From contig NZ_LT670844.1 of the NCBI RefSeq assembly GCF_900141755.1, positions 62,001-126,000 of the forward strand: a DNA stretch of 64,000 bases, read 5' to 3'. Positions within the stretch are counted from its first letter, which is position 1. Each line of letters starts with the position of its first letter. Under the pieces are notes generated by a model. It was not told the DNA's origin and did not search any database. It worked only from the letters and a program-made list of their open reading frames with translations. The stretch comes from Bradyrhizobium lablabi (GTDB taxonomy: Bacteria; Pseudomonadota; Alphaproteobacteria; Rhizobiales; Xanthobacteraceae). Shown here piece by piece: positions 46,848-56,366 of the stretch. A program made the translations under genes and the position numbers.

Positions 46848-48161
46848 ATGCGGGTTGCGGTCGTCGGAACGGGAATTGCCGGCAACGCCGCCGCCTGGGC
46901 CCTGTCGAAGTGTCATCCGGTCACGGTTTACGACCGCGAAATGCGGCCCGGCGGCCACAGCCACACCGTGACCGTCGACTATGACGGTACACAGCTCGCG
47001 GTCGATATCGGCTTCATCGTCTATAATGAGCTGAATTATCCCGATCTGACCGCGCTGTTCGCGCATTTGGGCGTCGAAACTGTTGAAAGCTGCATGAGCT
47101 TTGCGGTCTCGGCGGATGCCGGCCGCTTCGAATGGAAGGGCGGCGGCAACAATTGGCGCGAAACCGCGCGAGGGCTGTTCGCGCAGCCCAAAAACCTGCT
47201 GTCGCCGTCTTATTTGCGGATGCTCCAGGACATCCTGACCTTCAACCGCCAAAGCCTCGAAGATCATGCCGCGGGCGGATTGGCCGGGCTTAGCCTTGGC
47301 AAGTATTTTGCCGGGCGCAAATTCGCGCCCCGACTTTTGACCGATTATCTGGCGCCGATGGGCGCTGCGATCTGGTCGGCGCCGGCTAGCGAAATGCTCG
47401 ACTTCCCGGCCGAGAATTTCGTCACGTTCTTCAACAACCATCGCCTGTTGCAATATGATCGCCCGGTCTGGCGCACCGTCAAAGGCGGCAGCCGGCGCTA
47501 TGTGGAGAAGCTCACCTCGGCATTCCGCGATCGGATCCGGCTTGGTTGCGCCGTAACGTCGATCGAGCGGACGCCGCACGGCGTCGTCGTCCATGACAGT
47601 GGTGGCGGACGGGATGTTTACGATCACGCCGTGATCGCGTCCCACAGCGACCAGGCGCTCGTCATGCTGTCCGACGCCGACGATCGCGAGCGCGCCATTC
47701 TCGGCGCCATCGGCTATTCGCCGAACACGGTCTATCTGCATCGCGACACTAGATTGATGCCGAAACGCGCCCATGCCTGGGCATCGTGGAACTTCCTGCG
47801 CTGGCAGCGCGAGGACAAGGCCGCAAACGACGTTGCCGTCACCTACTGGATGAACCGGCTGCAAGGCATCGACAACGACAAGCCGCTGTTCGTCAGCCTC
47901 AACCCGCCGTTCGAGCCTCGTTCAGAGCTGACCTTCGGCAAATATATGTGCGAACATCCGCAATATAACGCCGCCACTTTCGCCGCCCAGAAGCGCCTTG
48001 GCGAAATTCAGGGGCGGCGTCGTACCTGGTTCTGCGGCGCCTGGACCGGATATGGTTTTCATGAGGACGGATTGCGGTCGGGATTAGCCGTTGCCGAGGC
48101 CCTGGGCGCGGGGGTGCCGTGGCGCGAACCGCCGCCCGAACTGGCGCAAGCCGCGGAGTAG
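46848..48161 (+). CDS. FAD-dependent oxidoreductase (amine-oxidase fold)
   Basis: A 437-residue flavoprotein. The ATG at 46848 begins MRVAVVGTGIAGNAAAWALS with a Rossmann GxGxxG motif; a longer reading adds 38 basic residues. Next come DREMRPGGHSHTVTV, VDIGFIVYNELNYPDLTALF and a C-terminal RRRTWFCGAWTGYGFHEDGLRSG that closes the FAD site. The gene is followed by a DUF1365 gene (3 bp later) and a cyclopropane-fatty-acid synthase gene, a conserved trio. In related bacteria this trio modifies unsaturated or cyclopropane phospholipid acyl chains. The reaction of this protein is likely desaturation or oxidation of lipid, by inference. Confidence 0.9.
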   Translation: MRVAVVGTGIAGNAAAWALSKCHPVTVYDREMRPGGHSHTVTVDYDGTQLAVDIGFIVYNELNYPDLTALFAHLGVETVESCMSFAVSADAGRFEWKGGGNNWRETARGLFAQPKNLLSPSYLRMLQDILTFNRQSLEDHAAGGLAGLSLGKYFAGRKFAPRLLTDYLAPMGAAIWSAPASEMLDFPAENFVTFFNNHRLLQYDRPVWRTVKGGSRRYVEKLTSAFRDRIRLGCAVTSIERTPHGVVVHDSGGGRDVYDHAVIASHSDQALVMLSDADDRERAILGAIGYSPNTVYLHRDTRLMPKRAHAWASWNFLRWQREDKAANDVAVTYWMNRLQGIDNDKPLFVSLNPPFEPRSELTFGKYMCEHPQYNAATFAAQKRLGEIQGRRRTWFCGAWTGYGFHEDGLRSGLAVAEALGAGVPWREPPPELAQAAE

Positions 48162-48163
48162 CG

Positions 48164-49018
48164 ATGCCGGATCAAATCGCCAACGCCGACACGGATCGCG
48201 ATACGGCTGACGGCGCGGCCGCGCTTTATTTTGGCGAGGTGATGCATGCGCGGCTCAAGCCGATGGGCCATCGCTTCAGCTATCGCGTCATGAGCCTGTT
48301 GATCGATCTCGACCGGCTCGGCGAGGCGGACCGGCAATCGTCTCTGTTCGGCGTGAACCGCGCGGCGCTCTACAGTTTTCACGAAGCCGATCACGGCAAG
48401 CGCGACGGATCGGCTTTACGCGCCTACGTGCAAGACTGCGCGGCCGAGCGCGGCGTCGATCTGAGCGGCGGACGGGTGTTGCTGTCGTGCTACCCTCGCC
48501 TGTTCGGTTTCACCTTCAATCCGCTGTCGGTCTATTTCTGCTACCGCGCCGACGGCGGGCTCGCCTTGATGATCTATGAGGTTCGCAACACCTTTGGCAA
48601 TATCCACGCTTATGTGCTGCCCGTGCGGCCGGGCGAGCTCAGCGAGGCCGGCATAAGGCAGCAGCAGGAAAAACTGTTCTATGTGTCGCCCTTCATCGAG
48701 ATGGCGACGCGTTATCATTTCCGCGTCTCGCCGCCGGGCCAACGCCTAAGACTGCGCATTCTGGAGACCGACCGCGGGGGTCCGCTGCTCGCGGCGACCT
48801 TTAGTGGCCGCCGACAGCGCCTGACCACGGCGGCGCTGTTGCGCGCGTTCTTCGCGCTGCCGCTGGTCACCCTGAAGATCGTCGCCGCCATCCATTGGGA
48901 AGCGTTGCGGCTGTGGGTTAAGGGCGCGCGTCTCGTGCCGCGCCCGCATGCCGCTGTTGCAAACCCCGCACCCGAACCGCAATACCGGCCTGGCGACCGA
49001 CAAATGCGGCGATTATAA
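48164..49018 (+). CDS. DUF1365 protein
   Basis: A 284-residue protein. The ATG at 48164 directly follows the FAD gene stop (a gap of 2 bases), so 48119 is not needed. Family marks are LYFGEVMHARLKPMGHRFSYRVMSLLIDLD, LLSCYPRLFGFTFNPLSVYFCY, and LFYVSPFIEMATRYHFRV. The function of DUF1365 is not established, but its near-constant partnership with a FAD oxidoreductase and a CFA synthase places it in lipid modification. A hydrophobic segment near residue 235 (AFFALPLVTLKIVAAIHWEAL) is typical of membrane association. Confidence 0.92.
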   Translation: MPDQIANADTDRDTADGAAALYFGEVMHARLKPMGHRFSYRVMSLLIDLDRLGEADRQSSLFGVNRAALYSFHEADHGKRDGSALRAYVQDCAAERGVDLSGGRVLLSCYPRLFGFTFNPLSVYFCYRADGGLALMIYEVRNTFGNIHAYVLPVRPGELSEAGIRQQQEKLFYVSPFIEMATRYHFRVSPPGQRLRLRILETDRGGPLLAATFSGRRQRLTTAALLRAFFALPLVTLKIVAAIHWEALRLWVKGARLVPRPHAAVANPAPEPQYRPGDRQMRRL

Positions 49019-49048
49019 TTATTCCGCTTTGACTGACGGGTCTTGCCA

Positions 49049-50278
49049 ATGCCGAAATTGATCGCTGTAACCCCGGACAATGTTGAGACGGTACTTTCCG
49101 ATTTGCCGCGTCTGGTTCGCCTGGCGCTTGGTTTCGGCTCAAAGCTCAGGCGCGGCACGCTCGACGTCACGCTGCCCGACGGCCGCACGCTGCGGCTGGG
49201 CGGCGCGGAGCCCGGCCCGTCGGCGGCGATGAAGCTTTACAATTTCGGCTTTGCATCGCGGCTTCTCAACAGCGGCGACATCGGGATTGCCGAGGCCTAT
49301 CTAAGCGGCGATTGGGACACCCCGGATCTGACGCAGTTCCTCTATCTGTTTTGCGTCAACCATGACCTGATCAAGCAGATGCTCGGCGACAAGCCGCTGA
49401 TGCGCTTCGTCCAAATCGTGCGGCACTGGTTCAACCGCAACACCAAGCGCCAGGCGCGGCGCAACATCTATGCCCATTACGACATCGGCAACGCGTTCTA
49501 TTCGGCATGGCTCGATCCGAGCATGACCTATTCCTCGGCCCTGTTCGAGGATGACACGCCCGATCTGACGGCCGCGCAAAACAACAAATACCGCAGGCTT
49601 GCGGAGGCGATCGATCTGCGGCCCGGGCAGAAACTGCTGGAGATCGGCTGCGGCTGGGGTGGCTTTGCCGAATATGCCGCGAAAACCTTCGGCGCGAGGG
49701 TGGTCGGGCTCACCATCAGCCGGGAGCAGCGCGACTTTGCGCAAAAGCGCATCCAGAACGCCGGCCTTGGCGAAAAGGTCGAAATCCGGCTGCAGGATTA
49801 TCGCGACGAGCGCGATCGCTACGATCGCATCGCCTCGATCGAGATGATCGAGGCGGTCGGCGAGCAGTTCTGGCCGAAATATTTTTCGCAATTGCGTGAC
49901 CGGCTGTTGCCCGGCGGGCTTGCTGGCATCCAGGCCATCACCATCCAGGACAGCCTGTTCCAGACCTATCGCCGCGAGGTCGATTTCATCCAGCGCTACG
50001 TTTTTCCCGGCGGCATGCTGCCCTCGCCGCAAGTCTTGAAGTCGCTCGGCGAGCGGTTCGGCGTTCCCGTCATTCGCGAACGCATTTTCGGGCAAGATTA
50101 TGCCAAGACGCTCGCGACTTGGCGAAATAACTTCCGCGCCGCCTGGCCGAACCTGCGACCGCTCGGCTTCGACGACCGCTTCCGGCGGCTGTGGGAATAC
50201 TATCTCGCTTACTGCGAGGCCGGCTTTTTGTCCGGAAATATCGACGTCCGTCAGGTGGTGTTCGCGAAGTCGCCTTAG
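49049..50278 (+). CDS. Cyclopropane-fatty-acyl-phospholipid synthase family protein
   Basis: A 409-residue SAM-dependent enzyme that methylenates unsaturated acyl chains in phospholipids. It shows ARRNIYAHYDIGNAFYSAWLDPSMTYSSALF, the SAM motif LLEIGCGWGGFAEYAAKTFG, GLTISREQRDFAQKRI, and IASIEMIEAVGEQFWPKYF, typical of CFA synthases, with C-terminal FSGNIDVRQ-like close. The ATG at 49049 is preferred over a TTG at 49043. It is the third gene of the trio with the FAD oxidoreductase and DUF1365; the acyl product may be a cyclopropane or a methyl-branched precursor, and the FAD partner may act on it. Confidence 0.93.
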   Translation: MPKLIAVTPDNVETVLSDLPRLVRLALGFGSKLRRGTLDVTLPDGRTLRLGGAEPGPSAAMKLYNFGFASRLLNSGDIGIAEAYLSGDWDTPDLTQFLYLFCVNHDLIKQMLGDKPLMRFVQIVRHWFNRNTKRQARRNIYAHYDIGNAFYSAWLDPSMTYSSALFEDDTPDLTAAQNNKYRRLAEAIDLRPGQKLLEIGCGWGGFAEYAAKTFGARVVGLTISREQRDFAQKRIQNAGLGEKVEIRLQDYRDERDRYDRIASIEMIEAVGEQFWPKYFSQLRDRLLPGGLAGIQAITIQDSLFQTYRREVDFIQRYVFPGGMLPSPQVLKSLGERFGVPVIRERIFGQDYAKTLATWRNNFRAAWPNLRPLGFDDRFRRLWEYYLAYCEAGFLSGNIDVRQVVFAKSP

Positions 50279-50406
50279 CTGCCCTCCCTAGCTGCACTCC
50301 TTGGCTGCACTGCGGCAAATGGCGTGAGAAACCGGCTTCCACTTTGGCCGGTCGCGCTCTAGGGTCTTAGCCCAATTGGCAATCAGACTGGCAAGATTCC
50401 GTGCCC

Positions 50407-51444
50407 ATGAACATCAACAATGACGTCGTCGAAGCGATCGGCAACACGCCCCTCATCAGACTGAAGCGGGCGTCGGAAGAAACCGGTTGCAACATTCTCG
50501 GCAAGGCCGAGTTCATGAATCCCGGCCAGTCGGTGAAGGACCGCGCGGCGTTGTTCATCATCCGCGACGCGATCAAACGCAAGAAGCTGTGGCCGGGCGG
50601 CGCGGTGGTCGAGGGCACCGCGGGCAATACCGGCATCGGGCTCGCGCTCGTCGCCAATGCGCTCGGCTTCCGCACCGTGATCGTGATCCCGAATACGCAG
50701 AGCCAGGAAAAGAAGGACATGCTGCGGTTGTGCGGTGCGCAGCTCATCGAAGTGCCCGCCGTGCCCTACTCCAACCCGAACAATTACGTGAAGCTGTCGG
50801 GCCGCCTTGCCGAGCAGCTCGCAAAGACCGATTCCAACGGCGCGATCTGGGCCAACCAGTTCGACAATGTCGCCAACCGCGAGGCCCATATCGAGACCAC
50901 CGCGCCGGAAATCTGGCGGCAGACCAACGGCAAGGTCGATGGCTTTGTTGCATCCGCTGGCTCCGGAGGAACCTTGGCCGGGGTCTCGATCGGGCTGAAG
51001 AAGATGAACCCGAACATCCGCATCGTGCTGGCCGATCCCATGGGTTCGGCGCTGTATAATTATTACAAGCACGGCGTGCTTAAATCGGAGGGCTCGTCGA
51101 TCACCGAAGGCATCGGCCAGGGCCGCATCACCGCCAATCTCGAGGGCGCCACCATCGACGACGCTTACCAGATCAGCGACGAGGAAGCGGTCCGGATCGT
51201 GTTCGGGCTACTTGAGCATGAGGGACTTTGTCTCGGCGGCTCCAGCGGCATCAACATCGCCGGCGCTATCAGGCTCGCCAAGGAGCTCGGACCGGGCCAC
51301 ACTATCGTGACCATGCTGTGCGACTACGGCACGCGCTACCAGTCGAAATTGTTCAATCCGGAATTCATGCGCTCGAAAAACTTGCCCGTGCCGGAATGGC
51401 TCGAGCAGCGCAGCGCGATCAGCGTACCCTACGAGAAGGTGTGA
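50407..51444 (+). CDS. cysK: Cysteine synthase A
   Basis: A 345-residue PLP enzyme that makes cysteine from O-acetylserine and sulfide. PLP Lys is at about 44 in NPGQSVKDRAA. The phosphate-binding loop is in EGTAGNTGIGLALV, followed by PNTQSQEKKDMLRLCGAQL. The C-terminal loop SAGSGGTLAGV is present. The EGTAGNTG form and the QSQEKKD segment are closer to fungal/mitochondrial cysteine synthases than to E. coli CysK (EPTSGNTG). The ATG at 50407 is preferred over GTG at 50401. An inverted repeat separates it from convergent aapP. Confidence 0.9.
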   Translation: MNINNDVVEAIGNTPLIRLKRASEETGCNILGKAEFMNPGQSVKDRAALFIIRDAIKRKKLWPGGAVVEGTAGNTGIGLALVANALGFRTVIVIPNTQSQEKKDMLRLCGAQLIEVPAVPYSNPNNYVKLSGRLAEQLAKTDSNGAIWANQFDNVANREAHIETTAPEIWRQTNGKVDGFVASAGSGGTLAGVSIGLKKMNPNIRIVLADPMGSALYNYYKHGVLKSEGSSITEGIGQGRITANLEGATIDDAYQISDEEAVRIVFGLLEHEGLCLGGSSGINIAGAIRLAKELGPGHTIVTMLCDYGTRYQSKLFNPEFMRSKNLPVPEWLEQRSAISVPYEKV

Positions 51445-51456
51445 TCGTTTTAGGAC

Positions 51457-51514
51457 GCGAATAGCGAGTAGCGAATGGAAATCTCCTATTCGCCATTCGC
51501 CACTCCCTATTCGC
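51457..51514. terminator. Bidirectional inverted repeat between cysK and aapP
   Basis: The arm GCGAATAGCGAGTAGCGAATGG (51457-51478) pairs with 51493-51514 at 20 of 22 positions, with a 14-bp loop. It sits between two convergent stops and can fold on either strand. The sequence is related to dispersed short repeats (ATAGCGAATAGC-type) seen in Bradyrhizobium, and probably ends both messages. Confidence 0.6.
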
Positions 51515-51519
51515 CCGCA

Positions 51520-52266
51520 TCAGCGCAGAATCTGGCTGAGGAACAATTTGCTGCGCGCGTGCTGCGGGTTGGCGAAGAAATTCGCAGGCGTGTTCGACTC
51601 GATGATTTGGCCGGCATCCATGAACACGATGCGGTCGGCCACTTCCCTGGCGAATCCCATTTCATGCGTGACCACCAGCATGGTCATGCCCTCCTTGGCG
51701 AGATCGACCATGGTGTCGAGCACCTCCTTGACCATTTCGGGATCGAGCGCCGAGGTCGGCTCGTCGAACAGCATGACCTTGGGGCTCATGGTCAGCGCGC
51801 GGGCGATCGCGACGCGCTGCTGCTGGCCGCCCGACATCTGGCCCGGATATTTGCCCGCCTGATGCGGGATTTTCACCCGCTCCAGATATTTCATCGCGCT
51901 CGCTTCGGCGTCCTTTTTCGGGATATTGCGCACCCATATCGGCGCCAGCGTGCAGTTCTCCAAGACCGTCAAGTGCGGAAACAGATTGAAACTCTGGAAC
52001 ACCATGCCGACTTCGCGCCGGACCTCGTCGACCCGCCGCAAATTCGGTCCCAATGCGATGTTGTCGACGACGATGCGGCCTTCCTGAAATTCCTCCAGCG
52101 CATTGATGCAGCGGATCAGCGTCGATTTGCCCGAACCGGAGGGACCGCAGATCACGATGCGCTCGCCCTTTGCGACATCGAGGTTGATGTCGCGCAGCAC
52201 ATGAAAATCGCCGTACCATTTGTTGAGTCCGACAATGCTGACAATCGAGTTCTCGGTCATGGTCAT
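51520..52266 (-). CDS. aapP: General L-amino acid ABC transporter, ATP-binding protein AapP
   Basis: A 248-residue ATPase that powers the Aap permease. Walker [11 protein letters not shown]-loop FQSFNLF, signature [15 protein letters not shown], and Walker [15 protein letters not shown] are intact. The start is ATG at 52266 (or 52260), right after the aapM stop (5 bp). It is the last gene of aapJQMP, the broad-specificity L-amino acid uptake system of rhizobia. A very long reading upstream through aapM in this frame is a coincidental extension. Confidence 0.96.
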   Translation of the reverse strand: MTMTENSIVSIVGLNKWYGDFHVLRDINLDVAKGERIVICGPSGSGKSTLIRCINALEEFQEGRIVVDNIALGPNLRRVDEVRREVGMVFQSFNLFPHLTVLENCTLAPIWVRNIPKKDAEASAMKYLERVKIPHQAGKYPGQMSGGQQQRVAIARALTMSPKVMLFDEPTSALDPEMVKEVLDTMVDLAKEGMTMLVVTHEMGFAREVADRIVFMDAGQIIESNTPANFFANPQHARSKLFLSQILR

Positions 52267-52271
52267 TTTAC

Positions 52272-53789
52272 TCAGTTGCGCCGGTGTGCGTTCAGCCGGT
52301 GCTCGACGAACAGGGAATAGCGCGACATTCCAAAACAGAAGGCGAAATAGATCATTCCGATAAAGGCAAAACCGGTGAACAGAGTGGTCGGCGTCGCCCA
52401 GACCGGATCGCTGAAGGCTGCCCGGAGCTGTCCGAGCAGATCGAACAGCGCGACGATCAAGACCAGCGAGGTGTCCTTGAACAGCGCGATGAAGCTGTTG
52501 ACGAGGCCGGGAATGACGTGACGCAACGCCTGCGGCATCACGATCAGCGCCGTCGTCTTCGCCCAGGACAGGCCGAGGGCACTCGCGGCCTCGCTTTGTC
52601 CGCGCGGGATCGCCTGGAGCCCGCCGCGGATGACCTCGGCCTGGTAAGCGCCGGCGAACAGCGCGATGCCGATCAGCGCCCGCACCAGTCCGTCGACGGT
52701 GAAGCCCGCCGGCACGAACAGCGGCAGCATATAGGTCGCAAAGAACAACACGGTGATCAGGGGAACGCCGCGCCAGAACTCGATGAAGGTGATCGAGAAA
52801 ATCCGGATCAGCGGGATGGTCGAGCGTCGCCCGAGCGCGAGCGCGATGCCGACCGGCATCGATGCGACGATCCCGGTGACCGACAGCACCAGCGTCACCA
52901 ACAGGCCGCCCCACAGCCTTGTATCGACGATCGGCAATCCGCCATGGTCCAATCCCATCACCGCGATCACGATCGCCATGCCAGCGAAGACCGCGAGGCT
53001 GTTGGTCAGGGCACGCCAACCGGTCCGCGTGCCGCCGCCCAACCAGAACAGCAGCATCGAGACGACCGCAGCCGTCGCCGCGAAGTCAAACCACAACGGG
53101 CGGCTGGACATTTGAATCTGATCGCGCAGCCAGGTCAGCGGCGTAATCAGATACGAAAGGCCGGTGCCGAGCAGGACGCCAAGCGTTCCCATTAGCACCA
53201 GAACGGGTCCATAAATCGGGTTGGTGGCGTTGACGCCGGCGCCGCCCGCGTCGCGGATGCTGTTCGCCAAACCGGAAAGAAGTCCGGCCGTCCAGCTGAT
53301 GCCGAAACCTTGCAGGCCGCCGCCATGCAGCAGGAAGAACGCGACCACCGGAAAAGCGAGAAAAAACAGCCCGGCGTTCAGCCCCTTGGCCGGCAGCCGC
53401 GGAATCAGCAGCGGCAGCAGCAGGATCACGGCGATGATGTAGGTCAGGTTGACACGCCAGCGCTCAGGCTCCGGATAAAATCCGAACATGAGCTGGCTGA
53501 ACTTCGCTTGCACGAAGGGCCAGCAGGCGCCGACCGGATGTCCGGCCGTCTCGGCAAGACAGGCGTTGCGATCGCTGCCGCTCCAGACCGCGTCGACCAG
53601 CAGGAACCGTAGCGCGGGTATCACCAGGAACCACAGCAGCAGCGCGCTCACGATGGTGAGCAGGATGTTGGTCGGCGAGTTGAACAGCCGGGTGCGCAGG
53701 AAGCCGATGAAGCCCGTGGTCTTGACCGGCGCGGGACGTTCGGGAACGAGGTCCTGGCGAATGAAAGCCGATGCCGTAATGTCGCTCAT
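52272..53789 (-). CDS. aapM: General L-amino acid ABC transporter permease AapM
   Basis: A 505-residue membrane protein, longer than most ABC permeases, as expected for this family. The ATG at 53789 overlaps the aapQ stop by 4 bases (ATGA). An N-terminal hydrophobic segment ([19 protein letters not shown]) precedes a periplasmic loop with [13 protein letters not shown], then about ten further segments. The permease signature [29 protein letters not shown] is present near the C-terminus; it contacts AapP. Confidence 0.95.
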   Translation of the reverse strand: MSDITASAFIRQDLVPERPAPVKTTGFIGFLRTRLFNSPTNILLTIVSALLLWFLVIPALRFLLVDAVWSGSDRNACLAETAGHPVGACWPFVQAKFSQLMFGFYPEPERWRVNLTYIIAVILLLPLLIPRLPAKGLNAGLFFLAFPVVAFFLLHGGGLQGFGISWTAGLLSGLANSIRDAGGAGVNATNPIYGPVLVLMGTLGVLLGTGLSYLITPLTWLRDQIQMSSRPLWFDFAATAAVVSMLLFWLGGGTRTGWRALTNSLAVFAGMAIVIAVMGLDHGGLPIVDTRLWGGLLVTLVLSVTGIVASMPVGIALALGRRSTIPLIRIFSITFIEFWRGVPLITVLFFATYMLPLFVPAGFTVDGLVRALIGIALFAGAYQAEVIRGGLQAIPRGQSEAASALGLSWAKTTALIVMPQALRHVIPGLVNSFIALFKDTSLVLIVALFDLLGQLRAAFSDPVWATPTTLFTGFAFIGMIYFAFCFGMSRYSLFVEHRLNAHRRN

Positions 53790-54991
53790 CCGCCCATGCT
53801 CCGGCCGATCCGCCAACCGTAAAAGCTCATGATCGCGCTCGTCACCAGCGAGATCAGGAGATAGACGCCCATGGTGATGCCGATGATCTCGATTGCCTGC
53901 CCGGTCTGGCTCAGCGTGGTTCCGGCAAATACCGACACCAGATCGGGATAGCCGATCGCCACCGCCAGCGAGGAGTTCTTGGTCAGGTTGAGATATTGAT
54001 TGGTCAGCGGCGGCAGGATCACCCGCATCGCCTGCGGGATCACGATCAGCCGCAACACCGAGCCCCGCTGCAGCCCGAGCGACGAACCGGCTTCCATCTG
54101 TCCCTTGTGCACCGAGAGAATGCCGGCGCGCACAATTTCAGCAATGAAGGCGGCGGTATAGGTCGACAGCGCCAATGTCAACGCCACGAATTCCGGCTTG
54201 ACGGGCGAGCCGCCGGAGAAATTGAAGCCTTTGAGAACCGGCACCTCAAATGTCACGGGCGCGCCAAAGATCAGCGCGGCGACGAGCGGCAGGCCGATCA
54301 CGAGGCCGAGCGCAGAGGGCCAGACCTTGATCACCTTGCCGCTCTGGAACAGTCGCCAGCGCGCGTAACGCCATAGCGCGATGGCGGCAACAATCGCGAT
54401 CAGGAGCGCAATCACAAAGGGCTCGAAGCCGGGTTCCCCGATCGGCTTCGGTCTCACCAATCCGCGATTGCTGAGAAAGAAGGCGCCGAACAGCGAGATG
54501 CTTTGCCTCGGATCAGGCAGCGCGGCGAGCACCGCCAAATACCAAAACAAAATCTGAAACAGCAGCGGCAGATTGCGGATCAGTTCGACATAGCCGCCGG
54601 AGATGCGCGACAACAGCCAGTTCGGCGACAGCCGGCCCAGCGCCACCAAAAACCCGATCACGGTCGCAAAGAAAATTCCGATGACCGAGACCAACAGCGT
54701 GTTGAGCAGACCGACCAAGAACACCCGGGCATAGGTGTCGGATCCGGAATACGGAATGAGGCTCTGGCTGACGTCAAAACCCGCCGTGTTGTTCAGAAAG
54801 CCGAAGCCCGAGGTGATCCGCTGCGCCTGCAAATTGGCCCGCGCATTCGCCACGATCTCAAAGCCGATCCAGACCAAGGCTGCGACGAACAAGATCTGCA
54901 GGGCAAAACCGCCCCAGCCCGCGCGGCCGCCAAGGACACGCTTCAGCCGAAACGCAAGCTGCGGCGGAGGTGACCGGGGCTCGATGCTCAT
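53786..54991 (-). CDS. aapQ: General L-amino acid ABC transporter permease AapQ
   Basis: A 401-residue membrane protein. It shows FLNNTAGFDVSQSLIPYS, typical of AapQ, then hydrophobic segments and the EAA-like motif MEAGSSLGLQRGSVLRLIVIPQAMRVILPP that binds AapP. The start 54991 (MSIEPRSPPPQLAFRLKRV) is a normal AapQ beginning. It pairs with AapM to form the heterodimeric channel. It is translationally coupled to aapM and follows aapJ by 26 bp. Confidence 0.95.
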   Translation of the reverse strand: MSIEPRSPPPQLAFRLKRVLGGRAGWGGFALQILFVAALVWIGFEIVANARANLQAQRITSGFGFLNNTAGFDVSQSLIPYSGSDTYARVFLVGLLNTLLVSVIGIFFATVIGFLVALGRLSPNWLLSRISGGYVELIRNLPLLFQILFWYLAVLAALPDPRQSISLFGAFFLSNRGLVRPKPIGEPGFEPFVIALLIAIVAAIALWRYARWRLFQSGKVIKVWPSALGLVIGLPLVAALIFGAPVTFEVPVLKGFNFSGGSPVKPEFVALTLALSTYTAAFIAEIVRAGILSVHKGQMEAGSSLGLQRGSVLRLIVIPQAMRVILPPLTNQYLNLTKNSSLAVAIGYPDLVSVFAGTTLSQTGQAIEIIGITMGVYLLISLVTSAIMSFYGWRIGRSMGG

Positions 54992-55017
54992 CGCCGCAGC
55001 CGCGGGCTCTCTTGGGA

Positions 55018-56034
55018 TCAGCGGATCGGCGGCGCGTATTGGATTCCACCCTTGTTCCAGAGCTGATTGAGCCCGCGGGCGATCTGGAGTTTCGAGCCGG
55101 CGCCGACATTACGATCGAAAGCTTCGCCGTAATTGCCGACCGCCTTCACAATCCGCGACACCCAATCCTTGGTAACGCCGAGCTGTTCGCCGAGATTGCC
55201 ATCGGCGCCGAACACGCGTTTGAGCTCCGGCTTGTCCGATTTCGCCATTTCATCGACGTTCTTCTGGGTAACGCCGAGTTCTTCGGCATCAACCATCGCA
55301 AACAGCGTCCACTTCACGAGATCGAACCATTGATCGTCGCCATGACGCACCATCGGACCCAGCGGCTCTTTCGAGATCACCTCCGGGAGCACGGCGTGAT
55401 CGGCCGGATTGGCAAGCTTAAGACGTTCGGCATAGAGCTGCGACACGTCGGAGGTGAAGACATCGCAACGCCCGGATTCATAGGCCTTGACGGTCTCATC
55501 GGCGCTTGCGAACGCGATCACCTCATACTTCATGTTGTTGCTTTTGAAGTAATCGGCGAGATTCTGCTCGGTGGTGGTGCCGGTTTGCACGCAGACCGAC
55601 GCGCTGTTCAGCTCCAGCGCCGAATTCACCTTCAGCGATTTTTTCACCAGAAAGCCCTGGCCATCGTAATAGGTCACCCCGGTAAAATTGGCGCCGAGCG
55701 AGGTATCGCGGGAAAGCGTCCAGGTCGTGTTGCGCGAGAGCACGTCGATCTCGCCTGACTGTAGCGCCGTGAAGCGATCCTTGGCCGACAGCGGCACGAA
55801 CTTGACCTTGGTCGGATCGTTGAAGATCGCGGCCGCGATCGCCCGGCAGACGTCGACGTCGAGCCCGGTCCAGTTACCCTTGTCGTCGGGCGACGAAAAG
55901 CCCGGCAATCCCTGGCTCACGCCGCAAGACAGCATGCCCCGGTCCTGGACCGTCTTGAGCGTTTGCGCCGTTGCGGCCTCACTCGAAAGACCGGCGGCAA
56001 GAGCAAGGGTGAAAACCAGAGATACACGTTTCAT
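55018..56034 (-). CDS. aapJ: General L-amino acid-binding protein AapJ
   Basis: A 338-residue periplasmic solute-binding protein. The ATG at 56034 begins MKRVSLVFTLALAAGLSSEA, a signal peptide with cleavage near ATAQT; a longer reading to 56217 would hide it. It shows VQDRGMLSCGVSQGLPGFSSPDDKGNWTG, LDVDVCRAIAAAIF and LSRNTTWTLSRDTSLG, the AapJ/BztA signature. It captures many L-amino acids for AapQMP. Its promoter must lie in the 330-bp gap to metC. Confidence 0.96.
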   Translation of the reverse strand: MKRVSLVFTLALAAGLSSEAATAQTLKTVQDRGMLSCGVSQGLPGFSSPDDKGNWTGLDVDVCRAIAAAIFNDPTKVKFVPLSAKDRFTALQSGEIDVLSRNTTWTLSRDTSLGANFTGVTYYDGQGFLVKKSLKVNSALELNSASVCVQTGTTTEQNLADYFKSNNMKYEVIAFASADETVKAYESGRCDVFTSDVSQLYAERLKLANPADHAVLPEVISKEPLGPMVRHGDDQWFDLVKWTLFAMVDAEELGVTQKNVDEMAKSDKPELKRVFGADGNLGEQLGVTKDWVSRIVKAVGNYGEAFDRNVGAGSKLQIARGLNQLWNKGGIQYAPPIR

Positions 56035-56366
56035 GGCAAAGCCTTTCAAGGGTCGTCCGGGAACGTTTGATTGTCTTCGCACACATGCTGATGGGCCAAC
56101 CCCGTAATCCACTGCTAAAACTACCAGCCCGACGGGCAGTTTGCTGGCAATCTGCTCAAGCAATGGATCGAAGGTCGCGGCAGGCCCCTCAACGTGCGGC
56201 GACGGAATAGCTCCCACCCATCACAGAACGACTGGCGGGCCGGGTCAAGGGGTTGACGGCTGTCTTCTGTGTCCTGTTATTAAGAAACGCAAGCCCGCCC
56301 CCGCCGCCGGCGGGCTCCAAAGTGGTCGCAGCGGCTGCGCTAAATGGTTTTAGGTGACGGCAGCCC
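56035..56366. promoter_or_regulatory. Divergent control region of aapJQMP and metC
   Basis: A 332-bp gap. A candidate sigma-70 promoter for metC is TTGACG (56253-56258), 18 bases, TTATTA (56277-56282), followed by a metC ribosome site (TAGGTGA) about ten bases before the ATG at 56367. A GC-rich palindrome CCCGCCGGCGGGC-like lies at about 56295-56312. Operators for nitrogen control could not be fixed by eye. Confidence 0.4.

Noticed and set aside
51520..53019. A long open frame in which aapP appears to be the C-terminus of a 499-residue protein
   Set aside because: The N-terminal half is antisense-like junk in the aapM frame shift; AapP is complete from 52266, and aapM is intact.
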